Position numbers and translations under genes: made by a program
Notes under the pieces: model-generated
What the model was told of the DNA's origin: nothing
What the model saw: the letters and a program-made list of their open reading frames with translations, nothing else
Database searches by the model: none
Shown: piece by piece, positions 40,602 through 48,834 of the stretch
Numbering within the stretch: the stretch's first letter is position 1
Layout: every line of letters starts with the position of its first letter
DNA from: Pseudonocardia alaniniphila
Lineage (GTDB): Bacteria > Actinomycetota > Actinomycetes > Mycobacteriales > Pseudonocardiaceae
Assembly: GCF_022524485.1 (NCBI RefSeq)
Contig: NZ_JAKXMK010000011.1
Location: 1-64,000, forward strand
DNA length: 64,000 bases
Direction: 5' to 3'

Positions 40602-41873
40602 TCAGTGCACGACCGCGGCTTCCATGGCCGCAGCCGAAGGCTCCACGTCGGGCAGCCGCCACGGCCGCACGACGACGACGAGGACGAGCGTCGAGAGCAC
40701 CAGGCCGCCGGCGACGATGGTGCCCATCGCAACGGCGTTGTTGCCCAGCACGCCCACCAGCGGCGAGACGAGCGCGCCGACTCCGAACTGCACCGCACCC
40801 AGCAGGGCGGCGGCGGTGCCTGCGGCCTCGCCGTGGTGTGACAGCGCGACGGCCGGGGCGTTGGGCAGGGCGAGGCCGACGGCGAACAGCACCAGCCACA
40901 GCGCGACCAGGAACCCGATGACCCCGCCCAGGCCGAGCAGCGCGACCGTGAGCAGCACCAGCCCGGCCACCGAGCCCGCCGCGACGGCGGCGAGCAGCAG
41001 CTGACGCGGCTCGAAGCGGCGCAGCAGCACCGGGTTGAGCTGCGTAGCCGCGATCAGCCAGATCGCGGCCGTGCCGAAGACCAGCCCGAACACCTGCTCG
41101 CTCAGCCCGTACTCCTCCTGGAAGACGAACGAGGCGCCGGAGACGTACGCCATCACCGCCGACATCGCGAGCGCGGCGACGAGCACGAGTCCGAGGAACG
41201 TGCGGTCGCGCAGCAGCCCGCCGTAGGTGCGCAACGTGCCGAGCACGCCGCTCGTCTGGCGGCGCTCAGGCGGAAGCGTCTCCGGCAGGAGCCGCGCCGC
41301 CACGGGGATGAGCACGAGCCCGATGACGGCCAGCACCGCGAACACCCCGCGCCACGACGTGAACGCGAGGACGTAGCCGCCGACCGTCGGAGCGATCACG
41401 GGGGACACACCCATCACGAGGATCAGCCTCGAGAGCAGAGTCGCGGCTGCCCGCCCGGAGTAGAGGTCGCGCACGATCGCGAGTGCGATCACCGAACCCG
41501 CAGCTGCGCCGAGACCCTGCAGCACGCGCAGCCCGCCGAGCACCTCGACGGAGGGCGCGATCAGGCAGAGGGCCGAGGCGAGCACGTGCACGGCCGTTCC
41601 GGCGAGGAGCGGCAGCCGCCGGCCGAAGCGGTCCGACAGCGGTCCGATGACCAGCTGCCCGAGACCGAGGCCCAGCAGCGTGCCGGTGAGAGTCAACTGC
41701 ACGGTGGCCGAGGACGTCAGCAGATCCGTGCTGATCGTCGGCAGCGCGGGCAGGTACATGTCGATGGTGAAGGGCCCCAGCGCGATGAGCGCGCCCAGCA
41801 CCAGCACCAGCCGGAGGCGAGCCCCCCGGGTGTCCGGTACGGCCGTCACGACACGATCGGGAGTCAGCGTCAC
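40602..41873 (-). CDS. MFS transporter, Bcr/CflA drug-resistance type
   Basis: 423 residues, twelve transmembrane helices. LGALIALGPFTIDMYLPALP at the first helix is the hallmark of the Bcr/CflA (DHA1) subfamily, and GPLSDRFGRRLPLLAG is the cytoplasmic loop between helices 2 and 3. Likely proton-coupled export of drugs or small metabolites. GTG at 41873 is taken as start, ribosome-binding site weak. The gene points toward the LLM gene and follows, with 75 bp, the glutamine-synthetase-like gene in the same direction. Confidence 0.9.
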   Translation of the reverse strand: MTLTPDRVVTAVPDTRGARLRLVLVLGALIALGPFTIDMYLPALPTISTDLLTSSATVQLTLTGTLLGLGLGQLVIGPLSDRFGRRLPLLAGTAVHVLASALCLIAPSVEVLGGLRVLQGLGAAAGSVIALAIVRDLYSGRAAATLLSRLILVMGVSPVIAPTVGGYVLAFTSWRGVFAVLAVIGLVLIPVAARLLPETLPPERRQTSGVLGTLRTYGGLLRDRTFLGLVLVAALAMSAVMAYVSGASFVFQEEYGLSEQVFGLVFGTAAIWLIAATQLNPVLLRRFEPRQLLLAAVAAGSVAGLVLLTVALLGLGGVIGFLVALWLVLFAVGLALPNAPAVALSHHGEAAGTAAALLGAVQFGVGALVSPLVGVLGNNAVAMGTIVAGGLVLSTLVLVVVVRPWRLPDVEPSAAAMEAAVVH

Positions 41874-41948
41874 GACGGTGTGAAATCCGCGGCAAGCGAC
41901 GACTGTTCCCGATCACCCGATCGTGTGAGCCAGCTCTCGGCCCGCGCC

Positions 41949-43319
41949 TCAGTAGCGCCAGCGCAGCCCGGCCAGGACGTCATCGGGTGATCGGTCCTCG
42001 GCCGCCGCGGCGTCGGATCGCCGGACCGCGAGGAACGCGCCCAGCAGGTCGTCGCCGAGCACGGCCGGGATGCGCGGGTTGCCCGTCAGAGCGGCCTCCT
42101 GCTCCGCCTGGGTCCGCGGGAGCAGGGCGATCTTCTGCTCGGCGCGCTCCTTCTCGCTCCACGACCCGGGGTCGGCCTGCACGGGCGGCTCGAGCGAGAG
42201 CTCGTCGGCGACACCGGCTGCGCCCGCGGCGAGCACGGCGGCCAGCGCGAGATACGGGTTGGCGGACGCGTCCGACGTCTTGAGCTCGACGTTCGCGTGG
42301 TCGGACCCGAGGAACTTCGAGCCCGGCACGTACCGCAGCGGCGCCTCCCTGTTCTCCACACCCCAGAACGCGAACGCCCCCGCGAAGAACCCGGGCCGCA
42401 GGCGGGCCAGCGACCCGAGGGTCGGTGCGGTGATCGCCGCGACGGCGGGCAGGTCCCGCAGCAACCCGGCGATGTAGGCGGCGCCCTCTGCGCCGGGGCC
42501 CTCCTGATTGCCCGCGAGCAGGTTGCGCCCGTCGCGCCAGACGGAGCTGTGGATGTGCCAGCCGTTTCCGGCGGCGGCCTGGGCCGGGAGCGGCGCGAAG
42601 CTCAACCGGAGCCCGTTGCGGCGGGCGGCGGCGCGCAGCGTCTGGCGGGCGAGGAGCTGGCGGTCTGCGGCGGTGACGGGATCGCTCGGCGCGAGGGACA
42701 GCTCCATCTGGGCCGGCCCGTACTCGGCGTGCAGCTGCCCGATCTCGAGGCCGTTCGCGGTGAAGTCGCGCAGTACGTCCGCCATGAACTCGTCGACCGC
42801 GAGGAGCGCGTGCGGGCTGTACGCGGGCCCGGGATGGGCGGGAACGAACTCGTCGGGGCCGCCTTCCGCGTACACGCCGAACTCGATCTCGTAGCCGACG
42901 AGCGCGGTCAGCCCGGCCTTGCCCAGCTCCTCGACCTGGCGCTCCAGCACCGCGCGCTGGTCGTAGGGCCAGGGAGCACCGTCGGCGTCGAGGATCCGGC
43001 CCGGCGCCCAGGCGAGCGCCGGCTGGCCGGCCAGCGGCACGAGCCCGTCGAGCACCGGTACGAGCCGGACGTCCCCGGACGGTGACGAGAGCCCTTCGTG
43101 GGCGTACGTGATCGCATCCGAGCTGTCGAACACGGCGAAGAGCGTGGTCACGCCGATGCCGGTCTCTGCCACCCGGGGCAGCGCGGAGACGGGCACGGTG
43201 CGCGAGCGCGGGATCCCGTTGTTGTCCGCCCAGCTGATCGTCACGCCTGCGACACCGGCATCGGACAGCTCGGCGGCGACGGTCCGGGCGTCGGGCACCG
43301 CGTCGGAAGTGGTGGTCAT
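41949..43319 (-). CDS. Glutamine-synthetase-like enzyme (GlnA3/gamma-glutamyl ligase type)
   Basis: 456 residues with the glutamine synthetase fold: VGYEIEFGVYAEGGPDEF for the metal-binding glutamates, GNGWHIHSSVWRDGRNL for the ammonia/glutamate region and RLRPGFFAGAFAFWGVENRE with the ATP-binding arginines. It is not the main GlnA, since the tyrosine adenylylation region is absent; such proteins ligate glutamate to amines or polyamines, or act on aromatic or amino-acid substrates. ATG at 43319 is chosen; the frame upstream crosses the divergent gene. It shares a 63-bp promoter region with the PLP enzyme at 43383, suggesting a joint amine or D-amino-acid pathway. Confidence 0.85.
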   Translation of the reverse strand: MTTTSDAVPDARTVAAELSDAGVAGVTISWADNNGIPRSRTVPVSALPRVAETGIGVTTLFAVFDSSDAITYAHEGLSSPSGDVRLVPVLDGLVPLAGQPALAWAPGRILDADGAPWPYDQRAVLERQVEELGKAGLTALVGYEIEFGVYAEGGPDEFVPAHPGPAYSPHALLAVDEFMADVLRDFTANGLEIGQLHAEYGPAQMELSLAPSDPVTAADRQLLARQTLRAAARRNGLRLSFAPLPAQAAAGNGWHIHSSVWRDGRNLLAGNQEGPGAEGAAYIAGLLRDLPAVAAITAPTLGSLARLRPGFFAGAFAFWGVENREAPLRYVPGSKFLGSDHANVELKTSDASANPYLALAAVLAAGAAGVADELSLEPPVQADPGSWSEKERAEQKIALLPRTQAEQEAALTGNPRIPAVLGDDLLGAFLAVRRSDAAAAEDRSPDDVLAGLRWRY

Positions 43320-43382
43320 AGCTGGCAGGCTCCTCCGCGGCGACGCAGCGCGCCAACCACCACGCTGGCTAGCGTGGCGATC

Positions 43383-44375
43383 ATGCGGATCGACGAGCTG
43401 CCCACGCCCGCGTTGCTGGTCGAGCGGGCCCTGTTGGAGTCCAACCTCGACACGATGAGCGCCGCCCTGCCCGGGACCAGGCTGCGCCCGCACGTCAAAG
43501 CGCACAAATGCAGCGCGCTGGCGCGCCGCCAGCGCGCGAACGGCCACCCCGGCTTCACCTGCGCCACGATCCGGGAGTGCGAGGTGATGGCGGCTGCCGG
43601 GCTCGGCGAGGACCTGCTGCTCGCCAACGAGGTGCTCGACATGCGCCGCCTCGGAGCGCTCGTGCGTTCGGGAGCGCGCGTCACCGTCGCCGTCGACTCG
43701 CCGGAGACGGTGGCTGCGGCTGTGGCGGGCGGAGTGCGCGAGGTGCTCGTCGACGTGAACGTCGGGCTGCTGCGGTGTGGCTGCCCGCCGCAGAAGGCGG
43801 GCGATCTCGCCGACGCGGCCCGCCGGGCGGGGCTCGAGGTGCGCGGCGTGATGGGCTACGAGGGCCACCTCATGCTCGTCGCCGACCCGGCCGACCGGGC
43901 CCGGAAGACCGCGGAGGCGATGGCGCTCCTGATGTCGGCAGCCGCCGACGTGGGCGGTGAGGTGATCAGCGCAGGCGGAACCGGCACGTACGCCGACAAC
44001 ACCTGGGCCACCGAGATCCAGGCAGGCTCGTACGCCCTCATGGACACCGCGTACGGAGCGATCGGGCACCCCTTCGGGCAGGCGCTGTCGGTGCTCGGCA
44101 CGGTGGTCTCGGTGGCGGCCACGCACGCGGTCGCCGACGTCGGGCTCAAGGCGCTCGGGATGGACCACGGCCTCCCCACCATCGCGGACGCGAAGGTGCG
44201 GTTCTGCTCGGACGAGCACACGACGTTCGTGCCGCAGGCGCCCGTGCGGGCCGGGGAACGGGTCAGGGTTCTGCCGGCGCACGTCGACCCGACGGTCGTG
44301 CTGCACGAGCGGATGCATGTGGTGGACGGTGCCGAGGTTTTCGAGACCTGGGACGTCGACATGCGGGGTTGGTGA
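43383..44375 (+). CDS. PLP enzyme of the D-threonine aldolase / D-serine dehydratase-like group
   Basis: 330 residues. The N-terminal alanine-racemase-type barrel starts ELPTPALLVERALLESNLDT and carries the PLP lysine Lys39 in RPHVKAHK. The C-terminal metal-binding pair His300-x-Asp302 (PAHVDPTV) is like that of D-threonine aldolase/3-hydroxy-D-aspartate aldolase and Zn-dependent D-serine dehydratase. It splits or deaminates a D-3-hydroxy-amino acid; which one is uncertain. TAGCGT lies 7 bases before the ATG and no ribosome-binding site is seen, so the mRNA may be leaderless. Divergent from the glutamine-synthetase-like gene. Confidence 0.86.
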   Translation: MRIDELPTPALLVERALLESNLDTMSAALPGTRLRPHVKAHKCSALARRQRANGHPGFTCATIRECEVMAAAGLGEDLLLANEVLDMRRLGALVRSGARVTVAVDSPETVAAAVAGGVREVLVDVNVGLLRCGCPPQKAGDLADAARRAGLEVRGVMGYEGHLMLVADPADRARKTAEAMALLMSAAADVGGEVISAGGTGTYADNTWATEIQAGSYALMDTAYGAIGHPFGQALSVLGTVVSVAATHAVADVGLKALGMDHGLPTIADAKVRFCSDEHTTFVPQAPVRAGERVRVLPAHVDPTVVLHERMHVVDGAEVFETWDVDMRGW

Positions 44376-44384
44376 GTTCGAGCG

Positions 44385-44987
44385 CTATGCAGGCCTGCCC
44401 AACGCGATCGCGGCGGCCCGCTGCATCGCCGCCCTGACCTGCTCGGGTGATGCGCCGCGACGGAGGCTGGTGATCGCCGCGGCGTTGACCGCGCCCATGG
44501 CGGCGCCGACGAGGGCCGCTGCGTCGATCTCGTCCAGCTCGTCGGGACAGGTGTCGTGGAGAGCCTGGGCCAGCCGCGTCTGCGCGGTGAAGGATGTCTG
44601 CAGCAGCCGCGCCTGAACCGCCGGCACGGACGTGAGCAGGCGTGCGCGAACAGCGGCGAGCCCGCTGGACAGGTCGCCGGCCCATGAGTCGGCGATCATC
44701 ACGTCCAATGCCCTGGCCAGCACGTCGCGTACCGGTTCGTCCGGGCTCCGTTCGGAGATGGCGAGCGTGCCCGCGTCGACCCTGGCTGTGGGATCCCCGA
44801 GTACCACGTCCTCCTTGGTGGGGAAGTGCAGGAAGAAGGTCCGGGTGCTCACGTCTGCCTCCTCGGCGATGTCGGCGACCGTGGTGCCGTCGTAACCCTT
44901 CTCGTCGAACAGCCTCGTGGCGGCGTCGATGAGCGCCGTGCGGGTGTGCTGCTTCTTCCGAGCGCGGCGGCCCGTCCCGTCCTGCAT
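44385..44987 (-). CDS. TetR-family transcriptional regulator
   Basis: 200 residues. N-terminal HTH: TRTALIDAATRLFDEKGYDG then TTVADIAEEADVSTRTFFLH with FPTKEDVVL. The C-terminal ligand domain is Ala-rich and of the MftR-like/TetR_C group. Divergent from the SDR gene at 45062, with a symmetric site in between, so it most likely represses that gene and itself. The ligand is unknown. Its end is 9 bp from the end of the PLP-enzyme gene. Confidence 0.92.
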   Translation of the reverse strand: MQDGTGRRARKKQHTRTALIDAATRLFDEKGYDGTTVADIAEEADVSTRTFFLHFPTKEDVVLGDPTARVDAGTLAISERSPDEPVRDVLARALDVMIADSWAGDLSSGLAAVRARLLTSVPAVQARLLQTSFTAQTRLAQALHDTCPDELDEIDAAALVGAAMGAVNAAAITSLRRGASPEQVRAAMQRAAAIALGRPA

Positions 44988-44997
44988 TCATCCACGG

Positions 44998-45033
44998 TAC
45001 TACATTGACTGAATCAGTTCATCAACTGTAGTA
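44998..45033. promoter_or_regulatory. TetR operator
   Basis: TACTACA (44998-45004) and TGTAGTA (45027-45033) are perfect arms, extended by TTGA/TCAA, around an inner palindrome ACTGAATCAGT at 45008-45018. It is the AT-richest spot in the area and lies 10 bp from the TetR start and 28 bp from the SDR start, covering both promoters. Confidence 0.72.
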
Positions 45034-45061
45034 ATGTGCTCAGTGCATCGAGGGGGTAGAC

Positions 45062-46036
45062 ATGGGTGTAATGAGCGGTCGCACAGTGCTGGTCACGGGA
45101 GCGGGACGGGGCATCGGCCGGGCGGAGGCTCTCTACCTGGCCGCGGAGGGCGCGAACGTCGTCGTCAACGACCCGGGCGTGGAGATCGACGGCTCGGGTG
45201 GCGACAGCCGGGTGGCTGAGGCGGTCGTGGCGGAGATCGTCGGGGCAGGTGGTCGTGCGGTGGCCGACACGGGCAGTGTCGCCGTGTGGGATGACGCTCG
45301 CCGCATGGTGGATGTCGCGGTCGAGGCGTTCGGGGATCTGCACGCGGTGGTCAACAATGCGGCGATCGAGGCCAGCAAGGCGCTGGAGAGGCTGACCGAG
45401 CGCGATTTCGACGCCGTCGTCGCTGTCAAGCTCAAGGGGACGTTCGCGGTGAGCCGGTGGGCGGCCGCCTACTGGCGCGACCGCGCGGCCGCCGGGGTGA
45501 CTTCCGACCGCGCGATCGTCAACACCGTGTCCGGGTCCGGTCTGCTGAACCCGTTGCCCACCCATTCCGGCTACGCCGCGGCGAACGCCGCCGTGGCGGC
45601 GATGTCGTCCGTACACGCTGTGGAGCTGGCCCGACTCGGGGTCAGGGTCAACTGCGTGAGCCCGTCGATGGTCAGCACCCGCCTCACGGCGGGCGTGCCG
45701 GGAATGGACCGGACCGCGGGCGCGGGCGGTATCGACCCGACGGCGCCCGTGGTCGTCGCGCCGCTCGTGGCCTACCTCGCGAGCGCGGGGTGCCCGCTGA
45801 CAGGCCAGGTGCTGTCGGTCCGCGGTGGCGCGATCACGGTGAACGTCGGATGGTCCCGTGGAGCCGAGGTGACCAAGAGCGGCGGGTTGTGGACCGTCCC
45901 GGAGCTGGCCGCGCGGCTGGAGACGTTGGATCTGGAGGACCCGTTCGAGCGGCTCGCTTCCGCGCTCGATGGAGCTCTCGGCGGGGCGGGCCGCGCACAG
46001 ATCGAGACAATGGTCGCGGACCAGCTCAACGCCTGA
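45062..46036 (+). CDS. Short-chain dehydrogenase/reductase-like protein lacking the catalytic lysine
   Basis: 324 residues. The cofactor motif TGAGRGIG (12-19) and VVNNAAIEAS (97-106) are normal, and a serine-rich segment (NTVSGSGLL) precedes the active-site tyrosine Tyr171. The usual YxxxK is YAAAN, with Asn175 (codon AAC) in place of lysine. The C-terminus is about 70 residues longer than in simple SDRs. It may be inactive, use another base or bind a ligand. ATG at 45062 follows GAGGGGGTAGAC. Its neighbour TetR controls it. Confidence 0.85.
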   Translation: MGVMSGRTVLVTGAGRGIGRAEALYLAAEGANVVVNDPGVEIDGSGGDSRVAEAVVAEIVGAGGRAVADTGSVAVWDDARRMVDVAVEAFGDLHAVVNNAAIEASKALERLTERDFDAVVAVKLKGTFAVSRWAAAYWRDRAAAGVTSDRAIVNTVSGSGLLNPLPTHSGYAAANAAVAAMSSVHAVELARLGVRVNCVSPSMVSTRLTAGVPGMDRTAGAGGIDPTAPVVVAPLVAYLASAGCPLTGQVLSVRGGAITVNVGWSRGAEVTKSGGLWTVPELAARLETLDLEDPFERLASALDGALGGAGRAQIETMVADQLNA

Positions 46037-46076
46037 TCCACGGTTTCCCGCCGGGTCCAGCGGTTACGGTGGGCGG

Positions 46077-47237
46077 ATGCTCGTCGATCGGATGCGCCCG
46101 CACACGTCCACGATCTTCGCCGAGATGTCGGCGCTCGCCGTGCGCACTGGCGCGATCAACCTCGGACAGGGTTTCCCCGACACCGACGGGCCGCCCTCGC
46201 TGCTCAGCGACGCCGCGGCGAACATCCAGGGCGGGATCAACCAGTACCCGCCGGGCATCGGCATCCCCGAGCTGCGCTCCGCTGTGGCCGAGCACCAACG
46301 GCGCTTCTACGGGCTCGAGGTCGACCCCGACGCCGTGCTCGTCACCACCGGGGCCACCGAGGCGATCGCCTCCGCCGTGCTCGCGTTCTGCGAGCCCGGT
46401 GACGAGGTGGTGACCTTCCAGCCCTACTACGACTCCTACGCCGCCACGATCGCCCTGGCCGGCGCGGAGCTGCGCGCGGTCGCGCTGCGGCCTCCGTCGT
46501 TCGGGTTCGATCCCGACGAGCTGCGAGCCGCGTTCTCCGCCCGCACCCGGCTCGTGCTGGTGAACACCCCGCACAACCCGACGGGCGCGGTGTTCGACCG
46601 TGAACAGCTCACCCTGATCGGCGAGCTGGCCGCCGAGCACGACGCGGTGATCGTCACCGACGAGGTCTACGAGCACATGACCTACGACGGGCGGCCCCAC
46701 GTGCCGATGGCCACCCTTCCGGGCCTGGCCGAGCGCACGCTGACGATCTCCTCGGTCGGCAAGACGTTCTCGGTCACCGGCTGGAAGGTCGGCTGGGTGC
46801 ACGGGCCCGGGGAGCTCGTCTCGGCGGTGCGCGCGGTGAAACAGTTCCTCACCTACGTCAGCGGTGCCCCGTTCCAGCCCGCCATCGCCGCCGCGCTCGC
46901 GCTGCCCGACTCCTTCTACACCGGCCTGGCGGCCGATCTGCAGCGCAAACGGGACCTGCTCTCCGACGGGCTGCGGGAGGCGGGCTTCACCGTGTTCGAC
47001 ACGGGCGGCACGTACTTCGTCGTCACCGACGTCACGGCGCTCGGGTTCAGCGACGGGGCCGAGTTCTGCTGGAGCCTGCCGGAACGGATCGGCGTCGCCG
47101 CTGTCCCGGTGTCGGTGTTCTGCGCCGACCCCGATCTCGGGCGTTCACTGGTCCGCTTCGCCTTCTGCAAGCGCGACGAGGTGCTCACGGAAGCCGTGTC
47201 CCGCCTGGCGGCTCTGCGATCGGCGGTGCAGGCATGA
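46077..47237 (+). CDS. PLP-dependent aminotransferase, class I/II
   Basis: 386 residues, fold type I. The PLP lysine is Lys229 in SSVGKTFSVTGWKVGW, and the substrate carboxylate arginine lies near the end in GRSLVRFAFCK. The motifs INLGQGFPDTDGPPSLL and LVNTPHNPTGAVFD are shared with kynurenine/methionine aminotransferases and with actinobacterial DapC-like N-succinyldiaminopimelate aminotransferases. Specificity is unresolved. TACGGT sits six bases before the ATG and no ribosome-binding site is seen. It overlaps the next gene by ATGA, so the two are cotranslated. Confidence 0.9.
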   Translation: MLVDRMRPHTSTIFAEMSALAVRTGAINLGQGFPDTDGPPSLLSDAAANIQGGINQYPPGIGIPELRSAVAEHQRRFYGLEVDPDAVLVTTGATEAIASAVLAFCEPGDEVVTFQPYYDSYAATIALAGAELRAVALRPPSFGFDPDELRAAFSARTRLVLVNTPHNPTGAVFDREQLTLIGELAAEHDAVIVTDEVYEHMTYDGRPHVPMATLPGLAERTLTISSVGKTFSVTGWKVGWVHGPGELVSAVRAVKQFLTYVSGAPFQPAIAAALALPDSFYTGLAADLQRKRDLLSDGLREAGFTVFDTGGTYFVVTDVTALGFSDGAEFCWSLPERIGVAAVPVSVFCADPDLGRSLVRFAFCKRDEVLTEAVSRLAALRSAVQA

Positions 47238-48142
47238 GGGCGTACGGCTTCACCGCGTTCGGCGGCCCCGAGAACGAGACGATGCTCGACCTGCCGGTTC
47301 CCTCGCCGGGGCCGGGCGAGCTGCTGGTGCGCGTCCGCGCCGCCGGCGTCAACCCGGGCGACTGGAAGCTGCGCGACGGTGGCTACGGCAACACCGCGCT
47401 GCCCGCGGTGCTGGGCCGGGAGGTGGCCGGCACGGTCGTCGCGGCCGGTCCCGGTTGCGGCGGTTTCGCCGTCGGCGACGAGGTGTTCGGCGGCACTCCG
47501 GGCATGGTGGGCGGCTGGGCCGAGCAGGCGCTGGTGCTGGCGTCGTTCGCCGCGCACCGTCCTGAGGGTGTGAGCCCGGCGGATGCGGCGGGGCTCCCGG
47601 TGGCGGCCGGCACCGCCTACGACGCTCTGAACGGGCTCGACCTCGCACCCGGCTCGACGCTGCTGGTCAACGGGGCCGGTGGTGGGGTCGGTGTGGTGAC
47701 CTTGCAGCTCGCCCGGGCCCGTGGGCTCGTCGTCGTCGGCACGGCCAGCAAGGGCAAGCACGATCTCGTCGCGTCCTACGGCGCCACTCCCGTGGAGTAC
47801 GGCGACGGGGTGGCCGAGCGGATCCGCGCCGCCGCACCCCAGGGCGTCGACGCGGTGTTCGACACCGTCGGCGGCGACGCACTGCGCGCTGTGGCCGAGG
47901 TGCTGGCCGACCGCTCACGCCTGGCGACGATCGCCGACCGGGCGCTCGCGGCCGAGCTCGGGGGCAAGGGGGTGGAGCGCGACCGCAGCACGGGAGTGCT
48001 CGCCGCGCTCGCGCAGCTGGTCGCCGACGGAGCGCTCGACCCGAACGTCACCGATACCCGGCCCCTCGACGAGGCGGGTGCCGCGCTCGCCACCGTGGAG
48101 GCGGGGCACACCCGGGGCAAGGTGGTGATCGAGGTCGGGTGA
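47234..48142 (+). CDS. Quinone oxidoreductase-like MDR family protein
   Basis: 302 residues of the medium-chain dehydrogenase/reductase superfamily without zinc ligands. The N-terminal GroES-like domain (RAYGFTAFGGPENETMLDLP, VNPGDWKLRDG) is followed by the Rossmann domain with LVNGAGGGVGVVTLQLARAR. Such zinc-free members reduce quinones or enones with NADPH. ATGA overlap with the aminotransferase gene implies a two-gene operon; whether they share a pathway is unknown. Confidence 0.9.
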   Translation: MRAYGFTAFGGPENETMLDLPVPSPGPGELLVRVRAAGVNPGDWKLRDGGYGNTALPAVLGREVAGTVVAAGPGCGGFAVGDEVFGGTPGMVGGWAEQALVLASFAAHRPEGVSPADAAGLPVAAGTAYDALNGLDLAPGSTLLVNGAGGGVGVVTLQLARARGLVVVGTASKGKHDLVASYGATPVEYGDGVAERIRAAAPQGVDAVFDTVGGDALRAVAEVLADRSRLATIADRALAAELGGKGVERDRSTGVLAALAQLVADGALDPNVTDTRPLDEAGAALATVEAGHTRGKVVIEVG

Positions 48143-48551
48143 TCGCGCCGCAGTGGTGGTCATGTGAGCGGTCTGAGCACCTGGTCCATCGTGACCACCA
48201 CCGCCCGCTCTCCCCGGTCTGCCCGATCGCTATCTCTCCTCTCGCCGGCAACGGGCTGGTCCCTTCCGCGCTGACGTCACAGCCCACGTTGTTCACGCCC
48301 AGCCTCTCGGCGGCTCGTGCGACCTCGGCGAACCCGGCACCGAAAGCTCCCGGGAGATGGTCACCGCGCTGCCCGGGGGCGACCGGCCCGACCGACAGGT
48401 AGGTCAGCACGTTCTTCGCCGTCAGCCGCGGTCAGGGCGAGTGCGCCGGTGCCGGCCAGGCTTTTCCGCAGCATTCCTGACATTGCCCGTTCCGCCCCTC
48501 TCCGGTGGGTCGGTTCCGGGCCGATAAACGGCCGGCGAATTCTCATCACGC
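48143..48551. pseudogene. Possible decayed secreted-protein gene; otherwise empty
   Basis: No intact gene. On the minus strand near 48482 a start MSGMLRKSLAGTGALALTAA, looking like a signal peptide, runs into another frame after TAA, and the shifted frame stays open to about 48200 (VLTYLSVGPVAPGQRGDHLP onward). This may be a frameshifted remnant. The rest holds nothing I can support. Confidence 0.25.
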
Positions 48552-48821
48552 GTGACCTCGGCAAGATGTCATCCGTGGCGGGAGGTGATCGTCGCGGCAT
48601 TCATTCTGGCGAACAGTCAGGAGTCGCCGTGGCAGATCGATCCCTTTGGTGGTTTTGCTCCCTGTTCGCCGTGCGGGTCAACAGGGAAGACCGGGACTGA
48701 TGTGGACGGTGGTATCGCGGGTGTGAATGGCGGCTGTCCCTTCGATCAAGATCCGTACTACGGTGCCCAGACCACTGCTTACCGTCGCGCCCGCACGAAC
48801 GCCGGCCCGGCAGCGGTGTGA
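48552..48821 (+). CDS. Uncertain 89-codon Cys/Gly-rich ORF
   Basis: ATG at 48552, ending 13 bp before the haem peroxidase start. The C-terminal two thirds are Gly-, Cys- and Asp-rich (FGGFAPCSPCGSTGKTG and GGIAGVNGGCPFDQDPYYG). Third codon positions are less GC-biased than elsewhere, as in the first codons of the peroxidase. The ribosome-binding site is poor, and another start inside is possible. It could be a small partner of the peroxidase or non-coding leader. Confidence 0.35.
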   Translation: MTSARCHPWREVIVAAFILANSQESPWQIDPFGGFAPCSPCGSTGKTGTDVDGGIAGVNGGCPFDQDPYYGAQTTAYRRARTNAGPAAV

Positions 48822-48834
48822 TCAGGGGTGACGC

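Noticed and set aside
48317-48700. Plus-strand ORF of 127 codons
   Set aside because: Low coding character and overlap with the better frame at 48552. A 23-codon piece starting at GTG 48630 has a good AGGAG but nothing else.
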